NCBI GenBank assembly: GCA_030620095.1
Contig: JAUTXW010000069.1
Location: 1,050,501-1,114,500 of the forward strand
DNA length: 64,000 nucleotides
Direction of reading: 5' to 3'
DNA from: Kuschelorhynchus macadamiae
Taxonomy: Eukaryota > Arthropoda > Insecta > Coleoptera > Curculionidae
Below the pieces are notes generated by a model that was not told the DNA's origin, made no database searches, and was given only the letters and a program-made list of their open reading frames with translations. Of this stretch, positions 1 to 49,053 are shown in pieces. Position 1 is the first letter of the stretch; each line of letters opens with the position of its first letter. The position numbers were made by a program, and so were the translations under genes.

Positions 1-216
1 CTGAACCGATTTATTTTTCAAAGCCATTATTTTTCTTGTTTTTTTTTATCTGACTCAAATTAAATAAGTCGGTTTTTTTAACCCTAGGGCTGGCTACACT
101 AGAGCAGATGGTAACCGGAATGTCAACTTTTGCTTTGGTTGCACAAAAAAAAACTTAGTCACGAGTCGGCCTAATTTTTCTGTAGCTAAATCGCAGGCTA
201 TTGTAAAAAATCAAAA

Positions 217-1251
217 TTAGTTAAGGGTTACCTGCTCCATTCCAAACGTACAGTCCAGATGATTGGGCCATTGCTCTTGCAGCACATTACCTGTTTGTAA
301 GTCGTTATATGTAGGCATTATTCTACGACCATAATTAGCCGGTGTTTTCTTGATGTTATCGACAATCTTTTTGAAAAACATGTTATTAACAGGAACATTT
401 TTAATGCCGTCTAGGTTTAGGAAATTCGCGTTATATTTTGGTTTAATTTCATATAAGTTGTAACCATTTTTATTTTCACAAATCACTGCGTGTTGGAGTT
501 GACATTCTTCAAGTTGCGGAACGTTGATGTTTTGATTTTTGGGAGTATAGTAAACCCAATTACTAGCCGGAAAAATAGGTAATCTTATTTTATGAGCAAT
601 TTTTTCAGCTGAATCTTGGTCTTCCTCACCTAGTATAATTTCTTTTCTTTCATTCTTCCCATTTAGGGCTAAGTTTGTAATATTAATTTCTTGATTAATA
701 ATTTCTTGGCATTCCTCTATCACATTTTTTTTAAAAGTTACGCGAATTTTCTTGGCAAAGTCTCGGCAAATCTTACGATTGCAAAATAAAGCAAATCGTC
801 GGTTTTGTGGAAGAAAAGGTAACTGAAAGTCGCAATTCCCATCTGAGTCTAGATCTGAACATTCCATTACATCATTAAAATCACAATTGTTCCTCAAAAG
901 CTGATTTGTCATTGGAAGCTCTTCATTTTTCTTCGGTTCTTCGGTGATAATGTTCTGTTTATGGACTCTCGAAAATTTATCGCCAATTTCCTTAAAAACA
1001 CTTTTTGAACCTCTCTTCAAAATTGACTTAAAACTCAGATTGTTTAAGTCCAAATATGATAATTCATTACTTGAGGTGGGATGGTTCTTATCCCTATAGA
1101 GATTATCGCTTGATTTTGAATAGTAAGTATCCTCCTCATTATAGTGTTTCTTTAATATTCGCTGAGAACGTCTTAGGTTGCTTTTGTGTTCTAAAAAAGC
1201 ATGCAAGTTTCCGGTTAGCAGTTGATCTTCTGCTTTTTGAACTGCACGACC
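217..1251 (-). CDS. Candidate long exon of an unrecognised host gene
   Basis: An open frame of about 345 codons runs on the minus strand, unusually long for this AT-rich window. The protein is charged and Asn-rich with no domain I recognise. Visible pieces include LRRSQRILKKHYNEED, SFKSILKRGSKSVFKEI and an acidic DLDSD stretch. Splice signals frame it. TTATTTTTAG ends at about 1252 (a second candidate, GCTTTTTTAG, lies near 1194). CAG followed by GTAACC gives a possible donor at 231, so the stop at 217-219 may only be intron read-through. It has none of the decay seen in the neighbouring transposon ORFs. It may belong with the exon at 9080-9208, but the phases do not join directly, so at least one small exon would be missing. 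A single-exon gene starting at the ATG at 1261-1263 is the alternative. Confidence 0.45.
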   Translation of the reverse strand, partial: GRAVQKAEDQLLTGNLHAFLEHKSNLRRSQRILKKHYNEEDTYYSKSSDNLYRDKNHPTSSNELSYLDLNNLSFKSILKRGSKSVFKEIGDKFSRVHKQNIITEEPKKNEELPMTNQLLRNNCDFNDVMECSDLDSDGNCDFQLPFLPQNRRFALFCNRKICRDFAKKIRVTFKKNVIEECQEIINQEINITNLALNGKNERKEIILGEEDQDSAEKIAHKIRLPIFPASNWVYYTPKNQNINVPQLEECQLQHAVICENKNGYNLYEIKPKYNANFLNLDGIKNVPVNNMFFKKIVDNIKKTPANYGRRIMPTYNDLQTGNVLQEQWPNHLDCTFGMEQVTLN

Positions 1252-1263
1252 TAAAAATAACAT

Positions 1264-3337
1264 TTAAGTATAGTATAAGTAGTCTTACAGTGGTACTACT
1301 GTTGGAGTAGTGCAAGGGTTAAAACTTCGTAATTCGAACCATAGTTAATATATGTGTGATTTTAAAGCTAGTAATACAAATAATGAAAACAACTAGTTAA
1401 TATGTAGGTATTCAAAATTTAGCAGGTTCGAAAAGCCAACTAAGCACTTTCAAGGTCACTCGAGCAGCCCATAGATATATAACCCTTGCTTATATATTTA
1501 TGAGGCAGCCGTTTCAAGCCCAAGTATAAGAATAATATTAAAACGTTGGCATTTTATAATAATATTTTTTATCTAATGTTTGTTTACGTATTTAGGGGTG
1601 TTTATTTTTGAACCTATACTTCTGTGGTCTAAAAGTTAAAATCATTTTAAAAGACAAATTAAAATTTAGTTATGGATGATGTTTGTTACATAGGTTTATC
1701 GGTACCAGGTTGCCTAAAAGCAAACCCCTGTGGTACAGAGCGCGGTATGCTCTGAGGTGATCTGGGTTACTTATTTCTATATTGGTCAGACAAATGCCAG
1801 TCCCAACCAGACAAGTTAAAGTACGAATTAAACGATTAAATTCGGTTGAATACAAGAACAAACGTGATTCTTATCAACTTACCTCACCTACCGCGACGTA
1901 GTTTGCTTAGGCATTTGTTTAGCTGATATATAAATGGTCACACAAAGCCCAGATCACCTACCGCCCGGTGCTGTACAGAGGTTTGGCTTTAAGCTACCGG
2001 GTTAGGCGCTGCAACGCGTGTGCACATCCCCACAGTAAATCCTGCACGGATATCGTAATTTCTGTGGGGAAAATATCCTCGTTATACCGGAACGTTAGTG
2101 TATATCTAGAAAGAAATTTCACCATGTTAGTTTTTCACAATGTATATATAAAATGTAAACGTTTAAGTTTTACGTTAATAAAATGCCAACGCTTTCAGCA
2201 GAGCAAAATTAGCCTAATCTAGCGCTGGCAAAATATGAAAATGCTACACCGAGTTACCTCAACAGAAAAATCGGATAAAGCAAAAGTATCATTAATTGAA
2301 TCTTTTCAAGGTCAAACAATTCTTTAGCGAACTGAACAGGCAGCGCCGGATTGACGGCATTTTTTTACCAAGCTCCACTTAACTCGGCCGAAAACTAGTC
2401 CGGCATTCCTTCAGCGTCTTACTAATTAGGCAATGAGAGAAGGGATATTTTTTAAAGAGGTGAAAAAGCAAAAATCATCGGCACAAGCTAAACATACATT
2501 TTATTATAATCTAAACTATTTTCTAATACATTACTTGCATTAGATATTATACAATATAATGATTTAATTAAAAAATAATTTTAATAACAATCAACATGAA
2601 AAAAATGCTTAGGTGCTCTTTCCTGCCAACAAATTAATTACAATTTGTTAAGGTCATCTTCACGGTGAAGTCGCAACATAATGGTTAGACAAAATTAAAA
2701 CCAATCTTAGCAAAAAAATCATTTCATTATTTTCGACCCGTTTCGGTTTTTCCAATCCTAAACAGAATGAGCAAAAGAAATGGTCTTTGAGCTTACAATA
2801 GATTAACCGCAAAGACCTAATTTTAATTAGATCTTATTTCGCTCTCAAGCTGTTAAGGATGATAGCTAAAAAATAATTTAAGTGTGTATGATTTAATTTT
2901 AATAAGGAACTTGTCAAAACCATAGACTTTTTAACACACTTTGGTGGCTGATCTACTTCAAATGTTGGACCGCTCTGACATTCATGTATATTTCTCTCCA
3001 GATATGTTTTTGCAAAGCACTAGGATAACTATATATGTCTACACACATATCTATCACAAGAAAAAAAATAGTGATAGATGTTTATGTAACAAAGACTCTA
3101 AAATTCAAAGCACCATCAGTCTCTACTGAGACAACGACCTAACCTCTACCGAGCTTTGCTCGTTATCCCGCCTGTTCCAATCAAAAAGCATAAGCTTCAT
3201 GTTATTAAAAGTTCGTATTTATACATGGAAATTAATAAAGACCAAATTTCTATAAAACGTGAGGTATGGCAGTATGGAAAGTGAATATTCGCTAGAAGCT
3301 GAAAAACATGCGTTGTTATTGGTTGTTTTTAGTCATC
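1264..3337. other. No gene recognised
   Basis: AT-rich with somewhat GC-richer islands at about 1690-1760, 1890-2060 and 2335-2410. Short ORFs here show no family motif. One stretch near 2340 (GCAGCGCCGGATTGACGG) resembles hAT terminal sequences, but no partner terminus was found. Confidence 0.3.
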
Positions 3338-4240
3338 CAGTGACGTGCCTAAAAAGCCCACGGTGCGGTGGTAGCTCGGCCATTAGGGAGGCCCTAAATT
3401 AAACAGTATTCAAATAAAATATTTTTTCCATAGTTTAAAAAAAAATCACTTTCGCAATTTTTGCAACGGTCGGATACATTGGAAATAATAATAAGTTTAG
3501 TTAATATATATCAACATTATGAAACATTTGGACAGTATTTAGATGTAATGATAAGTCAGCTAGATAAAAGATTTACTGCGTTTAAAACAGTTTTTTCAAC
3601 ATTTTCAATTCTAAATCCTCAGATATTGGTTAAATTAAATGCTCAAAAATTCTGGAAAAAGCTCAGTTATTAGTGGAGAAATATTCAAATGATTTAACTT
3701 CTCAACTAGCAGCTGAGCTAATTCAGATCAGATCACTATTGTACAACAACACCAAAAACCTTAATACAACTCGTAAATTCGTAAACTATATTTTCAAAAA
3801 AAAAATTTGTTAAGTAATATATCACAACTGTGTTCGGCATTCCAATTATTTCTTTTCCTTCCTGTAACCTGAGCTCAATCGAAAAGATCATTTTCAAAGT
3901 TGAAATTAATTAAAAAATGTCTAGGGCGACCAGTGGCGTATTTAGGAGAGGGGAAAATACCTCCCCCCTCCAGAGCATTCGTCCTAAGCAAAATGGCTGA
4001 AAGTAAAAATCATCGCCGCTTATCTTCATGAGGATATTAAGCTTATGTTGTGCCAACAAACAAAAACCAATGACTCAAAGAAGTCGTCTTAGTTCTCTAG
4101 CTCTTATCTCAGTAGACCACGAACGGGCTAGAGAAGTAAATAATGACGAACTAGTTAATAAGTATTTATCTATTTTTATTTTATTTTTAGTTTTGCTTGA
4201 ACAAGGGTATAGTTATTATTTTTTAATGTTTAGTTAATTT
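3338..4240 (+). mobile_element. hAT transposon remnant (transposase C-terminus)
   Basis: Beginning at 3338, CAGTGACGTGCC looks like a hAT terminus. At 3461-3673 an ORF reads YLDVMISQLDKRFTAFK, the pre-dimerisation region of hAT transposases. At about 3815-3925, in broken frame, comes the hAT dimerisation core with LPVT, one TGA, then KRSFSKLKLIKKCL. At 4070-4165 the C-terminal RLSSLALISVDHERA follows. Between the last two, about 3926-4065, lies foreign sequence starting near CAGTGGCGTATTTAGG, itself hAT-terminus-like, so a small element may sit inside the gene. Stops and frameshifts make it a pseudogene, and the N-terminal part is absent. Confidence 0.65.
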
Positions 4241-7100
4241 TTGTTTTGTTTTTATTAATCTATTATCTCTATTAATTATCAATTATTAATCTCAAAATGT
4301 ATATCGGTCGTTCACTTTTTAATTTTTTATTTTTTTTTACTAGAATTATTTTTGATTTTATGTTATGGCTTTTGATACTAAATGTTTATTCTTAATGAAC
4401 AAAGTTATTACTAATACTAAATTTTGCTACATTAACACACCATGAGATGTAAGAATGACTCATCTGATGTGTTATGCCTGCATTGTCTAATTTTTTTTAA
4501 ATATTACCTACCAAAAAAAGAAAAATGAAACCCAATTTAATTATTTTTTTTTTAAATATTCAATTTCACTAACCAATATAGAACCATAGAATACACAGTG
4601 GGCACAGCTGAGGTACTGAGTACAAAAATGAACTTAAAGTAAAATCAGTACTCTTGATACTGTAAGTAATGTATTCAGTATTTTTTTTTTGGATAAGTTC
4701 TTGTACTGGAACTTAAAATTTTGGAGAAATATTACCTATTACTTAAAAAATGTACTACAAAATCCTAATCTACTTAAAAGACGTAGAAGTATTACAAATA
4801 CTTAAGTATTTCAAAAAGTACCTAATTTACGTTATGTGTTTTATCAAATATAAATCTAAATATAAATTGAAATCTATTTATATTAATATAGCCAATATAG
4901 GTAATCTAATAAGTATACAGAGGTAGTTTTTGTTTAACATTGTAGATGAATGATCAAAAGTAGAAGTCTGGAATGTAGAATGTATAAGAGATTTGACCAA
5001 CAAATCATATCTGATCCAAATAATTTATAAATTGTACCTCTACTAAATAAATAGTTCAGAATTTAATATTGGGCACCATGTTTGCAAAAAAGAATGAATT
5101 CCAAACGATTTTGAGGATTAAAGCCTGACAGAATTTAAAAAATACCTACCTATGCTTTTTTTTACAGTTACAAAAAAGACAAGATTTTCTTGAAATACCT
5201 CCTGTTAAGATACTCCCAAAAATGCCTAGTTTACAATATTGAACCTGCTTAATATATTAAAAAAGTATCGGATTCTTTGGTATACAAATTTTAGCTAGAA
5301 CTTTGGTTACTAATAATGTATAAGCACCACCAAAATCAATATATACATTAAAAATCAGGACTACAACACGGTAAAAATGAAAATGTATTGTTAAATTGAA
5401 CTTTGTGTCCCTAAAAAAACCACCAACCATAAATCGATTTTTTTTTAATCTGCAGAATTCCCAAAGAACACGAAATTATAATTTTTTTATGGAACATCCA
5501 GTATATATAGTTGTTTGAATTCTTTACCTTCTTTTCAGCTTTTAAAATAAGAGCTTAGTGGTTTTTCAACATATAGGGAAATATTCTATATGGTGAATTA
5601 GAATGCAGGATTTGATAAATCAAAATAATGTCTTAAATAAATATTAAAATATAAATATGTTTCACTTATCTAGAGCAACAAGGCGATTCTGGTAAACTAT
5701 ATAAAGATCACTGTCATAAATGTGAATAATGAAGTAAATCGAATTTGCCAACATTACACATAAAAATATTTGTTTAATATCTCGATAAAGGCATTATAGC
5801 AATTATTGTAGTAAAGTTGTATAAATGGGGTACAACATAATACAGAAAAATCTTATAAACTCGACGCTTTTTTTTTAATACATAATGCTTTATTAATTTT
5901 ATCTAGTGTATTGCGTTTTTTCTTTATCTGCGACATGTTTTATATAATTTTCTTTAAAACTGTCTTTTTTGCTAAAACATTACGGTGATGATCAAAAAAT
6001 GAGCAATAGAGTCATGTGTTTTAGAAAAGAAGTTATGACATATTAAGAATTACCAATATTTAGTTATTAATTTAGAAAAAAAATAACTCGATTATGATTG
6101 CAGTACTTAAAAAGTAGTAAGTATTTTAGATATATTTTAAGTATTTAATAAATACTGAATGTATTTAAGTATTTAGATATATTTTAAGTACTTAGGAAAT
6201 AAACGATGACTTCAACAATAACTAGAAAAATAAACTAAGTAGGATATTAAAATATCAGAACGGTTTATTTTCGTAAATTTTTGACCATTTGTATTAATAT
6301 TCATATTACAAAAAAATCATAAACAAAGGCATGATTGGCGGGGGAAGGTTCTTTATGTTACTTTTTTTTATTTAACTCTGCATTTAGAAGCATTCTAGAT
6401 AAATATTTCATATGGTGACACTAAAATTATATGAATTACATTCACAGTAATACTAGTTTCACTTTAAAATTTATCAATGATCACTTTGTAAAAACTTTTT
6501 TAAATACATCCATATATTATATTCTCAAATATTTATTACACTCACCCCTAGATTTTTTTACAGTTCCCGAGGTAACACCATTTGTCAAGAATCCAGGAAG
6601 CAACTAAAATCAACAATTTAACTTTGAAATGTTATAATTACATATTCAGAGTAAATGTGGGATTTCCGCCACAGGAGGATAGATGACCTACCACGTTTTT
6701 TGGGTTTTAAATTAAAAAAACGCAGAAAGATATTTTTTTCAAACATTCTGTTCTTGTTTAAATAATGCAAACAGCCGTAGTGATTTAATTAACTTCCACA
6801 TCTCTTCGAAATGGGTAAGTATAATATCGGCAAACAAATTTAATTTTTTTTTGCTAAATCGTCTTAAAATATATTAAAACGTGTAAAAATAGTTTACTTT
6901 CGAAGGAATTGAGCTATCGACTTAAAATTGGGTACACAAGTAGTAATCCATACGAGAATTGGTTAATTGGTGAAAATTAAGTTTTTCGTTAATAATTGAG
7001 TATTATGTCTTTTCATGGGTTTTCAAACACCTATTCAATGTTTTGGTGAAAAATAAGGGGTAAGGGTAAAAAGAGAAGGGGTGAAAAAGAAAATTTATTT
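4240..7100. other. No gene; degenerate AAGTATTT-type repeats
   Basis: AT-rich with no coding signal. Two clusters of degenerate TACTTAAGTATTT-like repeats occur at about 4610-4830 and 6095-6200. They resemble each other and may be two ends or copies of one non-autonomous element. Confidence 0.35.
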
Positions 7101-7152
7101 AAAAAATCGAGTAAAATGTCGTTTTATAGGTAGCTATATTCCATTTTCAGAA

Positions 7153-8860
7153 ATGCCAAAGAAGAAAACAAAATACTAAGCCACGAGCTACATGGTCACA
7201 TTGATTTGGCGACAACAATCCGAAAAATCCGGAAAAAGGAAATCAGATTTAATGAAGCAAGCAGAGCCTATTAAATTCCGTCCCGTACTATTCATGCATG
7301 GAAACAATGAATCTTCAGAACTGTTGTGGGTGCAACCTCCCGCCTTTGCAGAAATAAATTAAATTCAATTGGTGAATCATACTAAAAAGCTACAATCATC
7401 GGGATTTGCCCCTACTACATCCACTGTACGTTCAATTCCATTTAGTTTTGCAAAAAATTAGGTTTAGAACGTAAATTTTCGACTCACGGCAAAGAAACAA
7501 ATATATTTAATGGATAAACCACATTCTATATTCAATAGGGATGAAAGTAGTAGGTGTCCAGATTAATAATAAAGCTGATAAAGTTGTGGCTTAAAAAGGA
7601 AGCAAATGCTTTCATGTCCTTACATCAAAAGAGAAGAGAGAAAACATATCAATAATTGCCTGTGCAGCCTGTGCTAACGCCAAAGGAATTTTCTTACCGC
7701 CTGTTTTAATTTTGAAAGGTGTTCGAAAGAATATGTCAGCTTTGGAAGGAATGCTTCCGGATTCTAATTTATATATGAATAAACAATTTTTATAAATGAA
7801 GACAAAGTACTTATCAAATGGCTATAAGAAATATTCGTACCAAAAGAACCTGACAGACCTGTTATTTTGGTTCTTGATGGCCTTAGTTCGCTCCCACACG
7901 TACGATTTTGATATGCTTCAATACCCTGAAGAAAATAGAGTAATACTTTTATGCCTTCCAAGCCACACAACACATGCGCTTCAGCCATTAGATAGGTTTT
8001 TAAGTCTTTAAAAGCCTACTATAAAAATGAAGTTGATATGTTTATGTTCTCGAGTAGACAAAAATATTAACCGAAACATGACTGAAAAATTAATTAATGA
8101 CAGAATTTCAGGTATTTATAAATTCGATGCGAATTTTTTCAAAATTATTTCTATGTTCTAAAAGATACCACCGGCCTAAAACAAAGCCAGATAATACATA
8201 CTAGTGAAAATTATGTAGGAGAATCATCCTCAAATGAATTAAATGTGATCAATCCAAACGACAGAAATTAAACAAGCTCATATACAGATAACATTGGTAA
8301 CAATGTCTTATATAATGATCTAACTACATAGAAATCACTTGACATACCATCTGTGTCTGTCTAGTAATAAAGGAGACTTGGATTATGTATTACGTTCTTC
8401 TTGCCAAATCAAATGAGTGAGTTGGTATACAGCCTTTTGATTCTACAGATAACTCAAGAGAAACTCCATCAAAATTCTTGAATAACATAGCACCTTTGCC
8501 GAAGATTGATACTAAAAAGAGTGCTACAAAGCAATCAGCCAAAGCCGTCAAGGTGTTAAAGAAAAAGGGACAAAAGATGGTGGTAAGAAAAACTCTACTA
8601 CTGAGACAGGAAAAAACGGTATTAAAAACAGAAAATACTGATACTAAAACTACCCTAAACAGTAGAAATGGTAGATTGTATGGTATGGTGATGGTGATGG
8701 ATGCAACAAATATGGTAAAATACAAAAAGACGAGAAAAAGCCTCTTAAATTTAAAAAATTATTTATCTAATAATGTAAAAAAATATAAAAATAAAATTAT
8801 TTTTACTGGGGCTTATGATATCCCATTGCGGGTCATAATCCTCTTACAGTGGGCATAAAA
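7153..8860 (+). pseudogene. pogo/Tigger-type DDE transposase pseudogene
   Basis: Seen in order but in shifting frames. A start at 7153 reads MPKKKTK, then a helix-turn-helix-like stretch (ATTIRKIRKKEIRFNEA) follows at about 7210-7260. Near 7530 comes FNRDES, the place of the first catalytic Asp in NVDET-type motifs. At about 7620-7735 there is ENISIIACAACANAKGIFLP with PPVLILKG. At about 7860 comes VILVLDGLSS with the second catalytic Asp. After a frameshift, 7930-8005 reads NRVILLCLPSHTTHALQPLD, the signature of the pogo family. The 8478-8760 stretch (NNIAPLPKIDTKK) fits the Lys/Ser-rich tail. Several stops and frameshifts mean it is dead. Terminal inverted repeats were not found. Confidence 0.75.
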
Positions 8861-9079
8861 CCCATCAACCGGGCATAAATCCCATATCCACATATTTTTT
8901 AAGTTTTGATAGTTCCTTTTCTAGCTACAATTTTAATAATAAGCAGTCTGCTTTAAAGGTTAAATACTTCTATACCATAGTTTTATTAGAGCTTCTGGAA
9001 TAAAGTTATTTATAAATCATGTATAATCTTAGGCGGGGCATAACTATATCCGACATTTACCCTAGATGTAAATACTTAC

Positions 9080-9208
9080 GGTCACCCTTTTCGCACCGAT
9101 ATTTGATTTTCCCTCCTCAATTTTACGATACTGGCCACCTCTATTGAGTTTCGGATTAACTTTAGACGCTAGTCGGCGCCTCTGCTTGGTAGGCTTCTTT
9201 ACATTCAT
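9080..9208 (-). CDS. Candidate first coding exon of an unrecognised host gene
   Basis: On the minus strand an ATG at 9208-9206 opens 43 codons (starts MNVKKPTKQRRRLASK, ends SNIGAKRVT). The frame runs straight into a strong donor, ACCGTAAGT (donor GT at 9079-9078). The peptide is very basic, as in a nuclear protein N-terminus, and matches no transposon family I know. The next exon would lie at lower coordinates, past the pogo and hAT remnants; 217-1251 is a possible partner. Too short for the family to be named. Confidence 0.4.
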
Positions 9209-10230
9209 TTTTACAATATTAGGATAATTATTCTATACAACTAGTTCAACTTGCGTCTTAAATATTGCCATTGATCAGACAATTTTGTGTCAGATTCGAT
9301 TTTGACAACCAGATTCAGATTATGTTTTAGATAGACTGATTTTCAGCAAAGAAAATTTGAAAATCTACAAAACTAATAAGCAGATCAGTGTTGCCAACCA
9401 GTAGAAAATAAAAGTTTTACAAATAATGGAAAATTGTCCTGTTTTTAGGAACTATGGCCGTGTCTGATGTAAAATTATTTACTTTTTTTACTATAAGATG
9501 TTTTTATTAAAATTAATCTACTTTCGATACCTTAATTACTTTTTTCTTAACTTTTTATACTTTTTTTTGATAATGACTAGATAAAATATTACATTTCTAG
9601 CGAAATTTGGAAATGCAATTTTAAAAACGTCATTAAATAAAAAAAAATGTATTTAATACACATACATAAATGTAAAAAACCATGTAGTTAAGGAAAAAGT
9701 ATTTTTTTAGTTTTACTACGGCTCTTTCTCGCCGATGAATGTTTTTTTTTTGATAGATTGGTAGATCGTCAAGTCGATTCGGCAACGTTTCGTTTCCAAG
9801 TTATCCTTCAAAGTCTCGAATATCCCTTTTTAATGGATTGTCCTTCCTTCTTTAGGAAAACTCCTTTCTTGTAGCACAAATTTGATGCAAGTGTTATTAA
9901 ACTGTGTAATTATTAGAAGATATCTATTTTATTGCGTTTTGATGACTAAGACCTCAATAATATGGCAATAAAAACGCAGTTTAAAATATATTTCTTTTCA
10001 ACTACGTCAACCGTAAGTTTTTTTAGTGTGGTGCTACTGAAAATTACGTAATTTGAATTCGACTGAAACAAATAAAAAAGCGGAAAAGCGTCTACATTTT
10101 AAATTGCAATTTTTGGTGTAAATCGAAATTGGCGCCGCTGATTTGATAGAAATATTCAAAAGATTAGTTTCACAAAATGCTGTTTACTTTAAGGTAATTA
10201 TTTACTTCTTTACACCACCGCTGATATTGA

Positions 10231-10274
<44 letters not shown>

Positions 10275-11520
10275 GCGGATTTTGGGGTCCCGATCACGAA
10301 TCCGAAGTAATTTTTTTTTCGTCACGTTTCGTTTTTGAATTATTTATCTTCAACGTTCATAAATATCCTAAAACTAGTTTACTTTTTTCTTTCTTTTTTG
10401 TTATGAAAATTCGCTGGATCTGTATGAAACTACTACAAACAATTATAAAAAGACGCAAAATATACTCACTTATTGTTTTTCTTGCCCTTTTTATTTCAAA
10501 AATTGATAAGATTCAACAAACTGCCGTTTTTTATAATTTTTGGACTAGTAACTTTCCTTTCATGTTGGCATTTTGACATCATGAAAAACCATCGAGATAC
10601 AACTTTAAAGAGAAACATTAATTATTACAAATTAACTATGGATACTTTTGTTACATACATAGATGGACCGGTACCACCAGGAGCGCGGACGCACAAGGTG
10701 GATTTGTACTACGCCAGTGATGCACTTCGCTGTTGATTAATGTTGAACGATTTTTGTATCAGGGCTTTATTGATGATGCCTACAACGCCTGCCTTGGTGC
10801 TAAGCCTGTACAAATTCACCTAGTGCCTCCGAGCATATGTATATTTAAAAAATCAGTATCGGCCCTGACAACGTTGGCTTGGAATGGGCGGTTTACGGAA
10901 GAATGACAACCACGCAGCTTTGTGCCAACATTATGAAAAAACACTGCTATTGACGAGTGTAAAAACTATACATTTTTAAATTAAATTTTTATTGATTTTT
11001 CAGTCAAAAAGTCGCAATAAAATAGACAACTGTGTAATTATTACCCAGTTTAATATCACTTCCATCAAGTATATGCTAAAACAAATGATATTTTCTAAAG
11101 GAAGAAGTGAAATCCATTAAAAAGTAAAATTTGGGACTTTGAAGAAGAATAATTCATAAAAGAAACGTTCCCGAATAGATTTTGACTTCAGATTCACGAT
11201 CAGCGACCCGAAATCTACCAATGCGTCAAAATAGCTATAATAAAAAATTACTAAAAAGATACGTTCCCACAGTGTAGTTGCATTTAATTCAACTGTAAGT
11301 ACTTTTTTACTTAAATCAGTGATTTAGTATGTAATCAATATCTAGATAGTACTTTTTTCAAAGGTAAAATATAGCCGCCCTGGCTATGATAAAGTATTAC
11401 CTGAAATTCAACAACCTTATATCCGCACAGGCGCATAAGGGTATCAACCAATCAAAGCAGTATGCGTTACGTAAAAGAATTTTTACATAAGAACGGATCC
11501 TTATGCTATTTATTATGCAG

Positions 11521-11560
11521 GTGCATGTAAAGGTTAGGCCAGCCTAGCTTTTACATGCAC
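11521..11560. repeat. Imperfect hairpin, about 19-bp arms
   Basis: GTGCATGTAAA at the left pairs perfectly with TTTACATGCAC at the right, and inner arms TTAGGC and GCCTAG also pair around a very short loop. It could be a foldback transposon core. Confidence 0.6.
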
Positions 11561-11810
11561 TTTAAGAACTTAGTGGTTTCTAAAAATATAGAAATCCGTT
11601 CTCTGCAGAAAGTGTGTATAAAACGTGGAACACAATCAAATTACGTCATTCGTTATTTTTCTTTATGTGTTCTTAGCTGTTTTTTTAGATACTTTGTTTT
11701 TAATTATAAATTATAGACGGTTATATTATTATTATATATATTCCAACGTCAAAATTATCACCTATTTTTGTACCACAAATATGCACTTTCCTTCCTTCCT
11801 TTCCTGTTTA

Positions 11811-11828
11811 TCCTGTTATATAACAGGA
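11811..11828. repeat. Perfect 18-bp palindrome
   Basis: TCCTGTTATATAACAGGA is its own reverse complement. It sits at the left border of the CpG-rich patch. No function is assigned. Confidence 0.7.
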
Positions 11829-11849
11829 CTTTTTGGCTTTGCTACAAGG

Positions 11850-12360
11850 CAGTCGCCAGATTTCTCTCCGCCCGGGGCTTAGTCAGAGCTGGGGCAACCC
11901 TCCCAGATCATTTACACCTTATTCCAGTTTGTAGACGTTATCGGTAGGATGTTCGGACGGCGAGCTCGAAATTCCCAGACACCCAATATTTTTAAAATAC
12001 TTCTTAATTTTTTCTCTTTCAATATCTGAAATGCATCTTGGCTTCCACTCCATCCTTGAGAGTACTACTGATATCACGAGATGACCCTTTCTTTCAAACT
12101 ATCCCCTTACCCCTCCCACTCCCGCCACGTAGCGGCAATTACGCTAATATTCTTTGTAGAACTGCGGCAGACGAACGGGATAGAATGCAGGAACAACTAG
12201 GTCTTACACGTTCACAGTGTTTGCTCCCTTTCTAGCGGGGTCGTTAGTTTCCACACAGAGCGGTTGAGTCTCCCGTTTCCCCCCGAAATAAAGCAGCGAA
12301 ACCGAACACGTGGAACCACTTATGTTAATAACACAGAGTTCTGCTTTCGACGAGACGAAC
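11850..12360. other. CpG-rich patch upstream of Rad23
   Basis: CpG dinucleotides and G+C are much denser here than in the surrounding AT-rich DNA, for example around 11868-11900, 11940-11975, 12120-12180 and 12235-12310. No transposon protein is recognised. It could be an unmethylated promoter region for RAD23 or for a divergent gene, or a fragment of an unrecognised repeat. Confidence 0.35.
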
Positions 12361-12559
12361 CGGAAGACTGAAATGTGTACTTTTCCTTTTTAGGTTTCGT
12401 TTTTGTAGGTTAGTTTTTACGTTAAACGTTTACGAAATTCCATTGTGTTCTGGGCTAAAAGAAAAAATTTCGTTCGTTAAAAACACATTACAAAAAGTAT
12501 AAATACAGTAATATTGACATGAACAGACGTCATAAAACTAATATTTATAATGCCCAGCT

Positions 12560-12797
12560 TTCAACAGAGAGTAGAGTAAATGTCGGTATTGAAAAAAATA
12601 CAAACTAATGTTGGCAGAGCTGCTAAAGTGACAATGACAAAACTATTATGGCTGTCAAGTTAAGTTTTTCGGTTGTGCTTTATCATTGGTTTAAGAATTT
12701 TTAGTAAAAAATAAAAGTGAAGTGAAAAGCCGAAAATAAGTATAGGCCTCCTTTAGCTTTTTATTTGAGTCTGTTTAGGTTAATTTTAAAAGGAAAA
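12560..12797 (+). promoter_or_regulatory. Rad23 probable 5' UTR / proximal promoter
   Basis: This is the unspliced stretch directly upstream of the RAD23 ATG. No TATA box stands at an obvious distance, and I could not fix a transcription start. The call rests only on position. Confidence 0.3.

Positions 12798-49053
<36,256 letters not shown>

Larger units (their letters stand above)
9210..11840. other. Intergenic, no gene recognised
   Basis: AT-rich with homopolymer runs, a (AT)16 tract at about 10240-10271, and an imperfect palindrome at 11521-11560. ORFs at 10271-10736 show no family motif. Confidence 0.35.

Noticed and set aside
8390..8725. Minus-strand ORF of 111 codons, hydrophobic
   Set aside because: Antisense of the Lys-rich pogo transposase tail.
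10240..10271. AT tract as a possible third member of the AT-array family
   Set aside because: Only about 32 bp and lacking the 43-bp flank motif; an ordinary microsatellite.
11625..12235. ORFs of 85 and 65 codons upstream of Rad23
   Set aside because: No family motif; the first is low-complexity hydrophobic, the second an effect of the CpG-rich patch.
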